Below, in pieces: positions 6,528-14,789 of a stretch of DNA of 15,398 nt. Numbering within the stretch: the stretch's first letter is position 1; every line of letters starts with the position of its first letter. The translations under genes and the position numbers were made by a program. This DNA is from JAEHDI01 sp035455185 (GTDB lineage: Bacteria; Acidobacteriota; Terriglobia; Bryobacterales; Bryobacteraceae): the NCBI GenBank assembly GCA_035455185.1, contig DATIFQ010000495.1:1-15398 (forward strand), given 5' to 3'. The notes beneath the pieces were generated by a model. It was given only the letters and a program-made list of their open reading frames with translations, made no database searches and was not told the origin of the DNA.

Positions 6528-9500
6528 CTACGATATAGCGTGGCGGACACGCTGAATCCCAAGTTTCTTCATCCGGCTGCGTAGGGTGTTGGGGTGGAGG
6601 TTGAGCAATTTCGCTGCGCCTCCCGGCCCCTCGATGACCCATCCGGCCTTCTCGAGCACAGCCAGAATGTGCCGGCGTTCTACTTGGTCGATGGCGGTTG
6701 GCTGCTCTGCCTGTATAGGATCAGCCGAGGTTGGCTCTGCTGTGCGGATGACAGAAGAGCTGGCGGCCTGGTTCGCGGCAAAGGGGGGCAAATGGTCGCG
6801 CTCCAATGCCAGGACCGGACCTGGGGAAAGGACCACCGCACGCTCGATCAGATTCTGAAGCTCGCGGATGTTGCCCGGCCAGGAGTAGTTCACCAGTTGA
6901 TCCATGGCGTCCTGCGAGATGCCCTCTACTGCTTTTCCGAACCTCTTGGCGAAGCGAGACACGAAGAACATCACCAGTTGCGGTATGTCCGTCCGCCTCT
7001 CTCGCAGAGGGGGCACCTCCAACGGAAAAACATTCAAGCGGTAAAAAAGGTCGGAACGGAAACGGCCTGCGCGAACTGCTTCAGCCAAGTCGCGGTTTGT
7101 GGCCGCGATGATCCGTACATCGACACGCTGCGTCCGGCTGCTGCCGACAGGTTCGAATTCCCCCTCCTGAAGAACCCGCAGTAGTTTCACCTGTGTCTCA
7201 GGTGGCAGCTCGCCGACTTCATCGAGGAACAGGGTGCCACCGTCTGCCAGCTCGAAGCGCCCAGTGCGGCGCTCGAGGGCGCCGGTAAAGGCGCCTTTGG
7301 TGTGTCCGAAAAGTTCGCTTTCTACCAAGCCCGCCGAGATCGCGCCACAGTTCACCTTGACCAACGGGCGATCGCGGCGGCGGCTCCGGTTGTGCACCGC
7401 ACGGGCAACCAACTCCTTGCCGGTCCCCGTTTCCCCGCAGATCAATACGGCAGAGTCGGCCGGCGCTACTTTCTCCAGCTTTTGGAGCAGCTCGAGCAGA
7501 GCCGGACTGTTTCCGATGATCTCTTCGAAATTGTGCTCCCTGCGAATCTCCTCCTGGAGATAAACGTTCTCGGCCTCCAGCCTTTTCTTTAGCGTCTCCA
7601 CCTCGGCAAGCGCCGATCGAAGTTCCTCTTCTGCCTGGCGCCGTCGTGCGACCTCTTGTTTCATCTCTCCGTAAATTCGTGCGTTTTCCAGAGAGATCGC
7701 CGCCTGTGACGACAGGATCTGGATGACTCGGATGTGGTCGGCTTTAAAAGCATCCGCAGCCAGACTGTTTTCGAGGTAGAGAATGCCGCCGAGCTTCCCT
7801 TGGTGCACTACGGGGACGCACAGGATTGACCTAGGTTTGGCTGACCTGACGTAGGGGTCATCGGAAAAGCGCTCATCCTTTAGTGCGTCGCCGATCACCA
7901 CGCTTTCGCCGGTCTTTCGGCTGTATCGCACAACGGACTGGCACAGGTTCGGACTTTCGTCCAGCCGCACGGACTGGAGCACACGAACGTCCTCCCTGTC
8001 CACAGTTCCCTCGGCCGCGACGTGCAGATTCCCGTCATTCTCGTCCAGGAAAACAACCCGTTGTGCCCCAGCGTTCTCGAGCGTAATTCGCAACAGCCTG
8101 CGGAGAAGATCCTCGAGCACGATTTCTCCAGCAATGGCCCGGGCCGCCTTGATCACGGAAGCGATGTCCACGGAGACGGAATCCGTGACGCCGGTTTCCG
8201 GGGCAAGTCCACCCTTTTCTTCGAGATCGCGCACCTTTGCGGCAGCGCCCCAGCGTTCGTAAACGCGCGAGGCTTCCCTCAGATAAAGAGCCGCGATGGC
8301 CTCGTTTCCCCGCTCGCGCCAAAAACGGCCATAGAGTTCGTTTGCCAGGGCCTCATTCCAGACCCTGTTTGCGGCCCGTGCACTGCGGATGGCTTCCTCG
8401 TACGACGCCATCGCCTCCCAGCCGTGCCCGGATATGCGATCGATTTCAGCGTGCAGGAGCAGTGAGTAACAACCGAAGTTCTCCGCGCAGTTCTCGGCCA
8501 ACACACCGAGGGAGTCCCGTAGGGCAGTCAGTTCGGTAAGGTACGTACCGCGCTGCTCCTCCGTGGCGTCGCGATACAACGCCGCCAGCGTGAGGCCGTA
8601 AAAGAAATCCAGGAGAACCGGCCAGATCGTGCCGCTCAGGTGCTGCACCACCTGACGGGCCTTTTGGGCAGCTTCGAAAGCCCGATCATAGGCTCCAAAT
8701 GTCACATAAAGAGAGAGCTTCGCTACATGGTAGAAGGTCAGAGAGAAGGGATGTGTCCCGTACGTTTCCAGATACGTCTCTTCCTGGAAACTGTCGTCCG
8801 ATAGTGAGAGTCTATCCGCGGTTCTCCCTTGGAGGGCCCGCGCCCAGTTCATAATGACGGTCTGCGGAGGAACTAGGCTGCTCATCTTGATCTTCTCGAG
8901 CACCGCAATGCTCGCCAAGCAGTCGCTTACAAAGCGTTCCAGGTCCCGGTTAGTCAACAGCGCTGCCCAGGTTTCAGTGAGCGCTCCGTAACCCGCGTAA
9001 GTGAAGTCACCTGTTTCCAGGCCGGCCTGGCACGCTTCGCGCGCGTGCTGAATTGAGGTTTCGAGCGGCCGCCGCCAGAGACTAACGTGCGCTTGGAACT
9101 GCTGGTGAACTTTGGCACGCCTCTTCTTGTCATTGAAGCGCTCATTAACGGCTAGAGCCAGCCTCCCCCACTCATATGCGGATTGGTAGTCGCCCCTGAC
9201 AGGGCCGACGGTGATGGCATGGGTGACGTAGCCGTACGCCGATTCCTCCGTGTTTCCGTGGGCCAGCGAGAGACGTACCATCCTGGCCGAAATCAGGCGT
9301 GTGAGCGCCTGGCTGCCTACAAGGTAGGCGGAGGCCCAGAGCGCCGTCAGTAGGTTCATGACCATCCGCAACTCAAGGTCCTGCATGGGCGGAAGGTCAA
9401 CGAGGCTATGAATGGTTCGGCCTTCGAGGAGTGCTTGGATGTGAGAGAGTTCAACTTCCAGCGCGGCCTGCTCCCCTTCAGTCGAACTCGGAAAGGCCAC

Positions 9501-12029
9501 GCCAAACAGCGCTAACCCCTCTCGGCCGTACTGGACAGCAGCGGCGTAGCGAGCCATGTTCTCGCACTGGACGATCCTCAGAAGCGAGATCCGGGCTTTC
9601 TCGAGATTGGTCCGCGCCCTTGTCACCAACCGGTCGAAGCAAGTTTCTGCTTCAGGGAATCGTCCCGTGAGGTATTCGCATTCCGCTTCTTCAATGTGAA
9701 GCTCCCACATCAGGTTGTAGTCGGAATTCCAACGCTCCTCGCTAAGCAGATGGAGACCGGCCTGCAGATAGATCAGCGCGGATTGGTAAGCCGCCTGGGA
9801 CTTCGCTTTACGTCCGGCGTTGAGATTGAGCAATGCCAGGTTCACACGCTCGACTGCGTCATCGATCAAGTTACTGCCGTGGTTGAAATGTTGGGCAATA
9901 TCAAAGAGCTTCTCCTCACTGGTGCCGGGATCCCATCGGGCGAGAAGGAAGCGGCCTAGAGTGAGGTGCACCTGCCGCCTTTGCAATTCCGGAATCATCG
10001 CATAGGCGGCTTGCTGCACTCGATCGTGCAGAAACGTGTAACCACCGCCTTCGTCATCGGCCGGCAGAACGAGTCCTTTCTGCAGCGCCTCGCGGATGTC
10101 ACACTCCGCATCGTGGGTTCGCTGTTCGCTGATCTCTGCGAGCGTGCCGGCGTCAAACTGGCTGCCGATGCAGGCGGCGAATGTGAGTGTATGTTGGGCC
10201 TTTGGGGACAAGCGCTGGATTCTACGGCTCATGAGGTCCACGACGTTGTCGGTGATGGCGGCGGCCGCAATCGCCTCCACGCTGAAGGTCCAGCGGCCCT
10301 GCGCATGGTCGAACGTGACAAGACCCTCTTGCCTGAGTGTTTTCAAGAACTGAATCGCGAAGAATGGGTTTCCATCCGTCTTCTGTAAAATTACTCTGGC
10401 CAGCGGCTCGACATCCGTTAACTGCCCGTGCAGGGTGTCCCTGACCAGAAGTGTCAATTCGGAAAGTTGCAGCGGCCCGAGCACGATGTGACTAAGTGGA
10501 GCGCCGGCCGATTTCAGAGCTCTCACGGTCCTCACCAGCGGATGTCGTACATCGACTTCGTTGTCTCGATAGGCGCCGATCAACAGCAGAAAGCGGATGT
10601 CGTGGCTCGTGAGCAGCGGCTGAAGCAGACCGAGTGTAGCCGCATCGGCCCACTGTAAGTCGTCAAGGAAGATTACCAGGGGATGCTCTCGACGCGCCAG
10701 TGCACCCACAAAGCTCTGGAACACGTAACGGAAACGGTTCTGGGCTTCCGCCGGACCGAGCGGGGGTGGCTGCTGTTGCTTGCCCAGAACCAGCTCGATC
10801 TCCGGGATGACCTCCGCCAGCACGCCTCCGCCCCCGCCGAGAGCGTTCGAGAGCTGAGTGCGCCAGCGGGCGAGCTGCTCCTCGGTCTCCGTAAGCAGTT
10901 GCCGAATGAGATCTCGAAAGCCCTGGATCAACGCGCCATATGGGATGTTTCTTACGATCTGATCGAACTTGCCGGCAATGAAGTACCCGCGCTGGCGAAC
11001 GATGGGCTTGTACAGCTCTTGGATAAGGGAAGTCTTCCCGATCCCGGAGTAGCCGGACACTAGCGCCATTGCCGTGCCGCCTTCTCCGGCGCGGTCAAAC
11101 GCCTCGATCAGATCGCCGACCTCGCGGTCTCTTCCGTAGAGCTTCTGCGGAATCAGAAACCGATCGGAGACATCTCGCTGCCCTGGGACAAACGGTGCGA
11201 TCGACCGCCTTTCGGTCCACTCCTGTTGGCAGATCTGCAAATCCTGGCTCAGCCCGAGGGCGCTCTGGTATCGGTCCTCGGCGGTCTTCCCGAGGAGCTT
11301 CATAACGATTTGCGATATCTGTTCTGGTACCTCTGGAAGGATTTCGGCGGGTGGTACTGGAGTCTTAGCGATGTGCGAATGAATGAGTTCGAGGGCATCG
11401 CCGGATTTGAACGGCAGAGTTCCGGTCAGGAGCTCGTAGAAAGTCACCCCCAGGGAGTAGAAGTCCGTCCGGTAGTCCGTGGCACGATTCATTCGGCCCG
11501 TCTGCTCCGGCGATGCGTAGGCTAGCGCCCCTCCGAGGAGTATGGCCGGCGACGATCGGATTTGGCGGGAGCACCCGGATGCAAGAGTGAAGTCGATCAA
11601 CTGGAGGACGCTGAAATCGGGCGGCGCCCAGATGGCAGAGGGAGTCAGACTCCCGTGGATGATGTCCTGGCGGTGCAGCTCGGCCAGGATCTCACAGAGC
11701 GTACGGGCGATTTGGAGGAACGAGTTGAGGTCTGGCCGACCCGTCTCGATCAGGCGCCTGAGTGGGATGAGACCTCGGTCTTCAAGCACCAAGCAGGGCC
11801 CGCCTTCACGTTGCACGAGCTCATAGGCGCGAGGCACGCCGGCTACCGAGAGCCCGCACAGCAGTTCAAACTCGTGCTCGAGGGACACTGCGTCGGCTAC
11901 GGTGCAGGGGACCCGAGCTGCGGCTTTCAGCAGGACTGGCCTCTTGTCCTCCGTGCCCCTGCCCCGACTGATCACGTAGCGCTCGTCGCGTAACACTTCT
12001 TGCGCAACGTCGTAGCCACGAATCTCCAT
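6528..12029 (-). CDS. Giant regulator: pseudokinase-like head, STAND ATPase, TPR-like region, GAF, sigma-54 activator, Fis HTH
   Basis: This 1833-residue cytoplasmic protein has no signal or membrane segment. Residues ~15-270 are a Hanks-type kinase-like domain: K35 in PVLLKAA, D146 in LIDFTLA, and AYASPEQTGRMN. The catalytic loop is HGSLTPSA (125-132) where HxDxxPxN is expected. Residues ~295-640 are an AAA_16/STAND ATPase: Walker A GYSGIGKTS (326-334), Walker B LVIFLDDLQWAD (451-462). Residues ~660-1280 are helical and TPR-like. A GAF domain covers ~1290-1450 and a coiled coil ~1455-1500. The sigma-54 AAA+ domain covers ~1502-1740: Walker A GETGTGKE, GAFTGA (1579-1584), Walker B GGTLFLDE, arginines near RFRSDLFYR. 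A Fis-type HTH lies at ~1802-1825. The N-terminal half resembles cyanobacterial HstK-like kinase/ATPase/GAF/histidine-kinase proteins, with the histidine kinase replaced by an enhancer-binding module. It probably activates sigma-54 promoters after signals reach the STAND or GAF parts. The ATG at 12029 has GAGGG 10 bases upstream. Confidence 0.93.
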   Translation of the reverse strand: MEIRGYDVAQEVLRDERYVISRGRGTEDKRPVLLKAAARVPCTVADAVSLEHEFELLCGLSVAGVPRAYELVQREGGPCLVLEDRGLIPLRRLIETGRPDLNSFLQIARTLCEILAELHRQDIIHGSLTPSAIWAPPDFSVLQLIDFTLASGCSRQIRSSPAILLGGALAYASPEQTGRMNRATDYRTDFYSLGVTFYELLTGTLPFKSGDALELIHSHIAKTPVPPAEILPEVPEQISQIVMKLLGKTAEDRYQSALGLSQDLQICQQEWTERRSIAPFVPGQRDVSDRFLIPQKLYGRDREVGDLIEAFDRAGEGGTAMALVSGYSGIGKTSLIQELYKPIVRQRGYFIAGKFDQIVRNIPYGALIQGFRDLIRQLLTETEEQLARWRTQLSNALGGGGGVLAEVIPEIELVLGKQQQPPPLGPAEAQNRFRYVFQSFVGALARREHPLVIFLDDLQWADAATLGLLQPLLTSHDIRFLLLIGAYRDNEVDVRHPLVRTVRALKSAGAPLSHIVLGPLQLSELTLLVRDTLHGQLTDVEPLARVILQKTDGNPFFAIQFLKTLRQEGLVTFDHAQGRWTFSVEAIAAAAITDNVVDLMSRRIQRLSPKAQHTLTFAACIGSQFDAGTLAEISEQRTHDAECDIREALQKGLVLPADDEGGGYTFLHDRVQQAAYAMIPELQRRQVHLTLGRFLLARWDPGTSEEKLFDIAQHFNHGSNLIDDAVERVNLALLNLNAGRKAKSQAAYQSALIYLQAGLHLLSEERWNSDYNLMWELHIEEAECEYLTGRFPEAETCFDRLVTRARTNLEKARISLLRIVQCENMARYAAAVQYGREGLALFGVAFPSSTEGEQAALEVELSHIQALLEGRTIHSLVDLPPMQDLELRMVMNLLTALWASAYLVGSQALTRLISARMVRLSLAHGNTEESAYGYVTHAITVGPVRGDYQSAYEWGRLALAVNERFNDKKRRAKVHQQFQAHVSLWRRPLETSIQHAREACQAGLETGDFTYAGYGALTETWAALLTNRDLERFVSDCLASIAVLEKIKMSSLVPPQTVIMNWARALQGRTADRLSLSDDSFQEETYLETYGTHPFSLTFYHVAKLSLYVTFGAYDRAFEAAQKARQVVQHLSGTIWPVLLDFFYGLTLAALYRDATEEQRGTYLTELTALRDSLGVLAENCAENFGCYSLLLHAEIDRISGHGWEAMASYEEAIRSARAANRVWNEALANELYGRFWRERGNEAIAALYLREASRVYERWGAAAKVRDLEEKGGLAPETGVTDSVSVDIASVIKAARAIAGEIVLEDLLRRLLRITLENAGAQRVVFLDENDGNLHVAAEGTVDREDVRVLQSVRLDESPNLCQSVVRYSRKTGESVVIGDALKDERFSDDPYVRSAKPRSILCVPVVHQGKLGGILYLENSLAADAFKADHIRVIQILSSQAAISLENARIYGEMKQEVARRRQAEEELRSALAEVETLKKRLEAENVYLQEEIRREHNFEEIIGNSPALLELLQKLEKVAPADSAVLICGETGTGKELVARAVHNRSRRRDRPLVKVNCGAISAGLVESELFGHTKGAFTGALERRTGRFELADGGTLFLDEVGELPPETQVKLLRVLQEGEFEPVGSSRTQRVDVRIIAATNRDLAEAVRAGRFRSDLFYRLNVFPLEVPPLRERRTDIPQLVMFFVSRFAKRFGKAVEGISQDAMDQLVNYSWPGNIRELQNLIERAVVLSPGPVLALERDHLPPFAANQAASSSVIRTAEPTSADPIQAEQPTAIDQVERRHILAVLEKAGWVIEGPGGAAKLLNLHPNTLRSRMKKLGIQRVRHAIS

Positions 12030-12061
12030 AGCTCGGCAGCCCTCGTGTCAGCAGTTTCTTC

Positions 12062-12067
12062 ATTGTA
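12062..12067 (-). promoter_or_regulatory. Possible -10 element (TACAAT) for the giant regulator gene
   Basis: The minus strand carries TACAAT 33-38 bases upstream of the ATG at 12029, giving a leader of roughly 26 nt. No convincing -35 hexamer lies 16-18 bases further up, so this is a weak call. It lies within the 108-bp divergent intergenic region. Confidence 0.28.
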
Positions 12068-12137
12068 GACCACTGAGCCCGCCGCGGTAGGTATCGAACG
12101 GAATATCTCCATCGCTCTTCGGGATGTATCGAGTGTT

Positions 12138-13568
12138 ATGGCACTTCAGGCAGGGACGAGGGCGATGATTGCAGCCACCGACCATCCGCCCTTTGCGAGA
12201 AAGCTAACTAAGGGCATTATCTGCGGCATGATCTGTCTGGCGAGCGCGGCTGCTTTGCGGCCGGAAACGGCGAGCAAGCCCCAGTCGGAGCTGAACCAGG
12301 CGGCGCTCCTGTACGTGCAGGGGATGTACGAGCCGGCTGAAAGGATCTACCGGCAGGAACTGGCCAAAATGGAGCAAACCGTCGGGCCGAACGACCCAAG
12401 CCTTGTCAACGTTCTCACCCAACTGGGCACGGTCTATACAAGTCTGGGCGATTTCCACCAGGCCGAGGCCTTCCATCGGAGGGCTTTAGCTATTGCCGAG
12501 AAGTCGCCGGGCCAGGTGCAACCGCAGTTGGCCATAGTGTTAAGTAACTTGGCTGCCGCCTGCTATCACCTGGGCAACCACGCTGAAGCCGAGTCGCTCG
12601 CCAAGAGGGCCCTCGCCATCCAGGAGAAGATTTTGGGACCCGCGCACACCGACATCATAAACACATTGAACAACGTTGCGGCACTCTACCATTCGCAAGG
12701 GAGATTGGCTGAAGCGGAGGCTCTTTACCGGCGATCACTCGCAATCGCCGAAACCACGCTTGGACCGGAGCACCCCACAGTCGCCTTGATTCTTGGCAAC
12801 CTGGCCGAACTCTACGCCCGGCGCAGCCGTTATGTTAAGGCCGAGCCTCTCTACCGGCGGTCAATTGCGATCAGTGAGAAAGCCTGGGGGCCGGAACACC
12901 CAACTCTTGTGCCTGGCCTGCACAATCTGGCAAACCTCTATCGGGACCTCGAGTACTACGAGAGAGCTGTTCCGCTCTACGAGCGAGCGATAGCGATTCT
13001 CGAGCGGACTGCCGGGCCCGAGCACCCGGATTTGGCCGGTGTGCTGCACAGCATGGCTAACCTTTACGCGCGCCAGAACGATCTCCCAAAGGTCGAGAGT
13101 TTATTGAGGCGCTCACTGGACATCTGGGAGAAGACGCTGGGCTTTCAACATCCAAATGTAGCTGCTGCCACGCATGACCTGGGACGACTTTACTTGGTTC
13201 AGCACAAATACGGGAAAGCCCAACCGCTGCTTGAACGAGCGCTGGCGATGCGCGAAGCGGCGCTGGGTGGGGACAATCCAAGTCTGGCGCCGGCCCTCCG
13301 CGAGTTGGCGGACCTGTACGTCGCGAAACGCCAGTACGGGAGCGCAGAGCGCCTCTATACTCGGTTGCTCGCCATTCAGGAGAAGACCCTCGGCCCAAGG
13401 CATCCTGACTATGCAGCGAATCTGCAAGCATACGCGTCCGTACTACGCAAGTTGAACCGAAAGAGCTACGCCGAACAAGTGAACGCGAGCGCCAGGGCTA
13501 TTCTGTCGCGCGACGCCAGAGAGGTCGCCCACGCAGCTCTTCGTACGACCTCGGATGATCGGAGGTAA
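12138..13568 (+). CDS. Exported or membrane-anchored TPR protein with nine 42-residue kinesin-light-chain-type repeats
   Basis: Residues 56-433 are nine consecutive units of exactly 42 residues, then a partial tenth. The consensus is LY...G.Y.EAE.LYRRSLAI.EK.LGPEHP.VA..L.NLA, the TPR_12 / kinesin-light-chain type with a loop containing GPEHP. Such superhelices bind partner proteins. Residues 24-41 (TKGIICGMICLASAAALR) are a hydrophobic stretch that could be a signal peptide or anchor. Start choice is uncertain: the ATG at 12138 has no clear ribosome site; the ATG at 12165 (residue 10) follows GACGAGGG at short spacing; the one at 12228 (residue 31) would cut the hydrophobic segment. The stop TAA is 5 bases before the ECF ATG and overlaps its ribosome binding region, so translation is coupled. 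It is the first gene of the right-hand operon and may be the sensor or scaffold for the ECF factor. Confidence 0.88.
   Translation: MALQAGTRAMIAATDHPPFARKLTKGIICGMICLASAAALRPETASKPQSELNQAALLYVQGMYEPAERIYRQELAKMEQTVGPNDPSLVNVLTQLGTVYTSLGDFHQAEAFHRRALAIAEKSPGQVQPQLAIVLSNLAAACYHLGNHAEAESLAKRALAIQEKILGPAHTDIINTLNNVAALYHSQGRLAEAEALYRRSLAIAETTLGPEHPTVALILGNLAELYARRSRYVKAEPLYRRSIAISEKAWGPEHPTLVPGLHNLANLYRDLEYYERAVPLYERAIAILERTAGPEHPDLAGVLHSMANLYARQNDLPKVESLLRRSLDIWEKTLGFQHPNVAAATHDLGRLYLVQHKYGKAQPLLERALAMREAALGGDNPSLAPALRELADLYVAKRQYGSAERLYTRLLAIQEKTLGPRHPDYAANLQAYASVLRKLNRKSYAEQVNASARAILSRDAREVAHAALRTTSDDRR
13561..13565 (+). promoter_or_regulatory. Shine-Dalgarno GGAGG supporting the ECF start at 13574
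   Basis: GGAGG lies inside the last codons of the TPR gene, 8 bases before the ATG. It supports the long form of the ECF protein and indicates translational coupling with the TPR gene. Confidence 0.65.
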
Positions 13569-13573
13569 GTGAC

Positions 13574-14266
13574 ATGCAGGCTTTGATACTCGAGACAGAA
13601 CACTTTCTAAGTTGTCCTTTGAAACCCTGCAGGGTGGCGGCCGGTGCGGGTAAGGTTGGTGACATGGCGCTCGTGCGGCGCATCCGGGCCGGCGACCAGA
13701 CGGCCTTTCGCGAACTTGTCGAGCAGTGCCAATCGAAGGTCTTTCGGGTGATCTACGGAATACTTCACAACCGGGACGATGCGGAAGACATCGCCCAGGA
13801 GGTCTTCACGAAAGTATATCTTTCCATTGGTACTTTTGACGGCCGCAGCTCGGTGCTGACCTGGATCTGTCGGATCGCGGTTAACGAGTGTTACTCGTGG
13901 TTGCGAAAAAGACGGGTCGCGGTCGTCTGCGATGGGGACTCCACGGGAGGCTCCATCAGCCTGCAAGCGGCGGACGTGCGCACGGCGGCTGAGCGTGATC
14001 TCATCCAGAGGGACCTGGTAAACAAGGCGCTGGCGCGGATCCCTGAAGACGACCGGTTTCTGCTCCTCTGGAGGGAAGTCGAAGGATTTTCGGTGACGCA
14101 ATTGACTGAGATGATCGGTTCGAATGAGAACACTGTCAAGGTGAAGCTTTTCCGAGCCCGCCGCAAGCTCGCAAAAGCTGTAACTCGTTTGTCGACATCC
14201 AGGTGCACACATCGATCTCAAAAGCCGGTAGGCGGAAAAGTTCAGTTGGAGGAGGTGGAGAGGTGA
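13574..14266 (+). CDS. ECF-type RNA polymerase sigma factor (second), RpoE-like
   Basis: This 230-residue protein has sigma region 2 at ~33-105 (ALVRRIRAGDQTAFRELVEQ, then DDAEDIAQEVFTKVYLSIGT and LTWICRIAVNECYSWLRKRR) and region 4 at ~145-205 (NKALARIPEDDRFLLLWREV, then EGFSVTQLTEMIGSNENTVK and LFRARRKLAKAV). Both are complete, so it should bind core polymerase and -35/-10 DNA. It has about 30 extra residues before region 2 that include C14 and C19, and a basic, Ser-rich tail of about 25. A second possible start at 13664 (residue 31, preceded by AAGG) would give a more typical ECF length. Its last four bases overlap the GTG start of the BON gene. It resembles the 5508-6077 factor only at family level. 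No ZAS-type anti-sigma gene is nearby. Confidence 0.92.
   Translation: MQALILETEHFLSCPLKPCRVAAGAGKVGDMALVRRIRAGDQTAFRELVEQCQSKVFRVIYGILHNRDDAEDIAQEVFTKVYLSIGTFDGRSSVLTWICRIAVNECYSWLRKRRVAVVCDGDSTGGSISLQAADVRTAAERDLIQRDLVNKALARIPEDDRFLLLWREVEGFSVTQLTEMIGSNENTVKVKLFRARRKLAKAVTRLSTSRCTHRSQKPVGGKVQLEEVER
14248..14255 (+). promoter_or_regulatory. Shine-Dalgarno GGAGGAGG deciding the GTG start of the BON gene
   Basis: GGAGGAGG followed by 7 bases and then GTG at 14263. This places the start directly before a signal peptide. The frame is open further upstream to 14203, but using it would bury the signal peptide behind 20 polar residues. Confidence 0.75.
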
Positions 14267-14787
14267 AGCTTTCGATTCTGTTCTTGGTGGTTTTGTTGGC
14301 TGCGGCTGGGTCCGCTGCGCCGAAGTCAATGCCCGAACGTGGGCGATTGGAGAAAGAGGTACGTCACGAACTAGTGATGCTTCCGTTCTATGGGGTGTTC
14401 GACAATTTCGCCTTCAAGGTCGAGGGGGACAAGATCACGCTGCTGGGCCAGGTCACGCGTCCGTCCCTAAAAAGGGATGCGGAGGCGGTCGTCAAGCAGA
14501 TCGAGGGCGTAGGGAGCCTCGATAATCGGATCGAGGTGTTGCCGCCTTCCCCCAACGACGACCGTATCCGACTGGCCGCTTACCGCGCAATCTACGGTCA
14601 CAGCGCGCTAAATCGTTATGCGCTCATGGCTGTGCCATCGATCCACCTCGTCGTAAAGAACGGAGACATCACTCTCGAAGGAGCCGTGGCTACGGAGTTC
14701 GACAAGAACATCGCCAATACCCAGGCCAATTCCGTTCCGGGTGTTTTCTCGGTAACGAACAACTTGCGTGTGGACGAGGGGAGGTAG
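14263..14787 (+). CDS. Exported protein with two BON domains
   Basis: The GTG start gives 174 residues and overlaps the ECF stop as GTGA, so translation is coupled. Residues 1-20 (VKLSILFLVVLLAAAGSAAP) are a signal peptide with cleavage expected near GSA-A. Two BON domains follow: ~27-95 (FAFKVEGDKITLLGQVTRPS, EGVGSLDNRIEVLP) and ~100-171 (IHLVVKNGDITLEGAVATEF, VPGVFSVTNNLRV). Each shows the family's beta-strand pair G.ITL.G.V and a V..V.N.L ending. BON proteins such as OsmY act in the periplasm, often under osmotic or envelope stress, and may bind phospholipid. Position directly after an ECF factor suggests it is a target or partner in an envelope response. I see no catalytic motif. Confidence 0.87.
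   Translation: MKLSILFLVVLLAAAGSAAPKSMPERGRLEKEVRHELVMLPFYGVFDNFAFKVEGDKITLLGQVTRPSLKRDAEAVVKQIEGVGSLDNRIEVLPPSPNDDRIRLAAYRAIYGHSALNRYALMAVPSIHLVVKNGDITLEGAVATEFDKNIANTQANSVPGVFSVTNNLRVDEGR
14778..14784 (+). promoter_or_regulatory. Shine-Dalgarno GGGGAGG deciding the GTG start at 14790
   Basis: GGGGAGG lies 5 bases before the GTG at 14790 and spans the end of the BON gene, whose TAG ends at 14787. This gives a coupled, two-base-gap junction. Confidence 0.65.
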
Positions 14788-14789
14788 GC

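Noticed and set aside
10752..10839. Gly-run and QQQPPP low-complexity stretches in the STAND domain
   Set aside because: The same position is a linker before the LGPxEAQNRF motif in relatives of this family; nothing unusual is implied.
12139..12152. TGGCAC followed by GC, resembling a sigma-54 promoter before the TPR operon
   Set aside because: The spacing from GG to GC is 8 instead of 10 bases, and it overlaps the start codon region.
13607..14329. 240-residue open frame on the - strand
   Set aside because: Antisense to the second ECF factor, whose regions 2 and 4 are complete; no domain visible.
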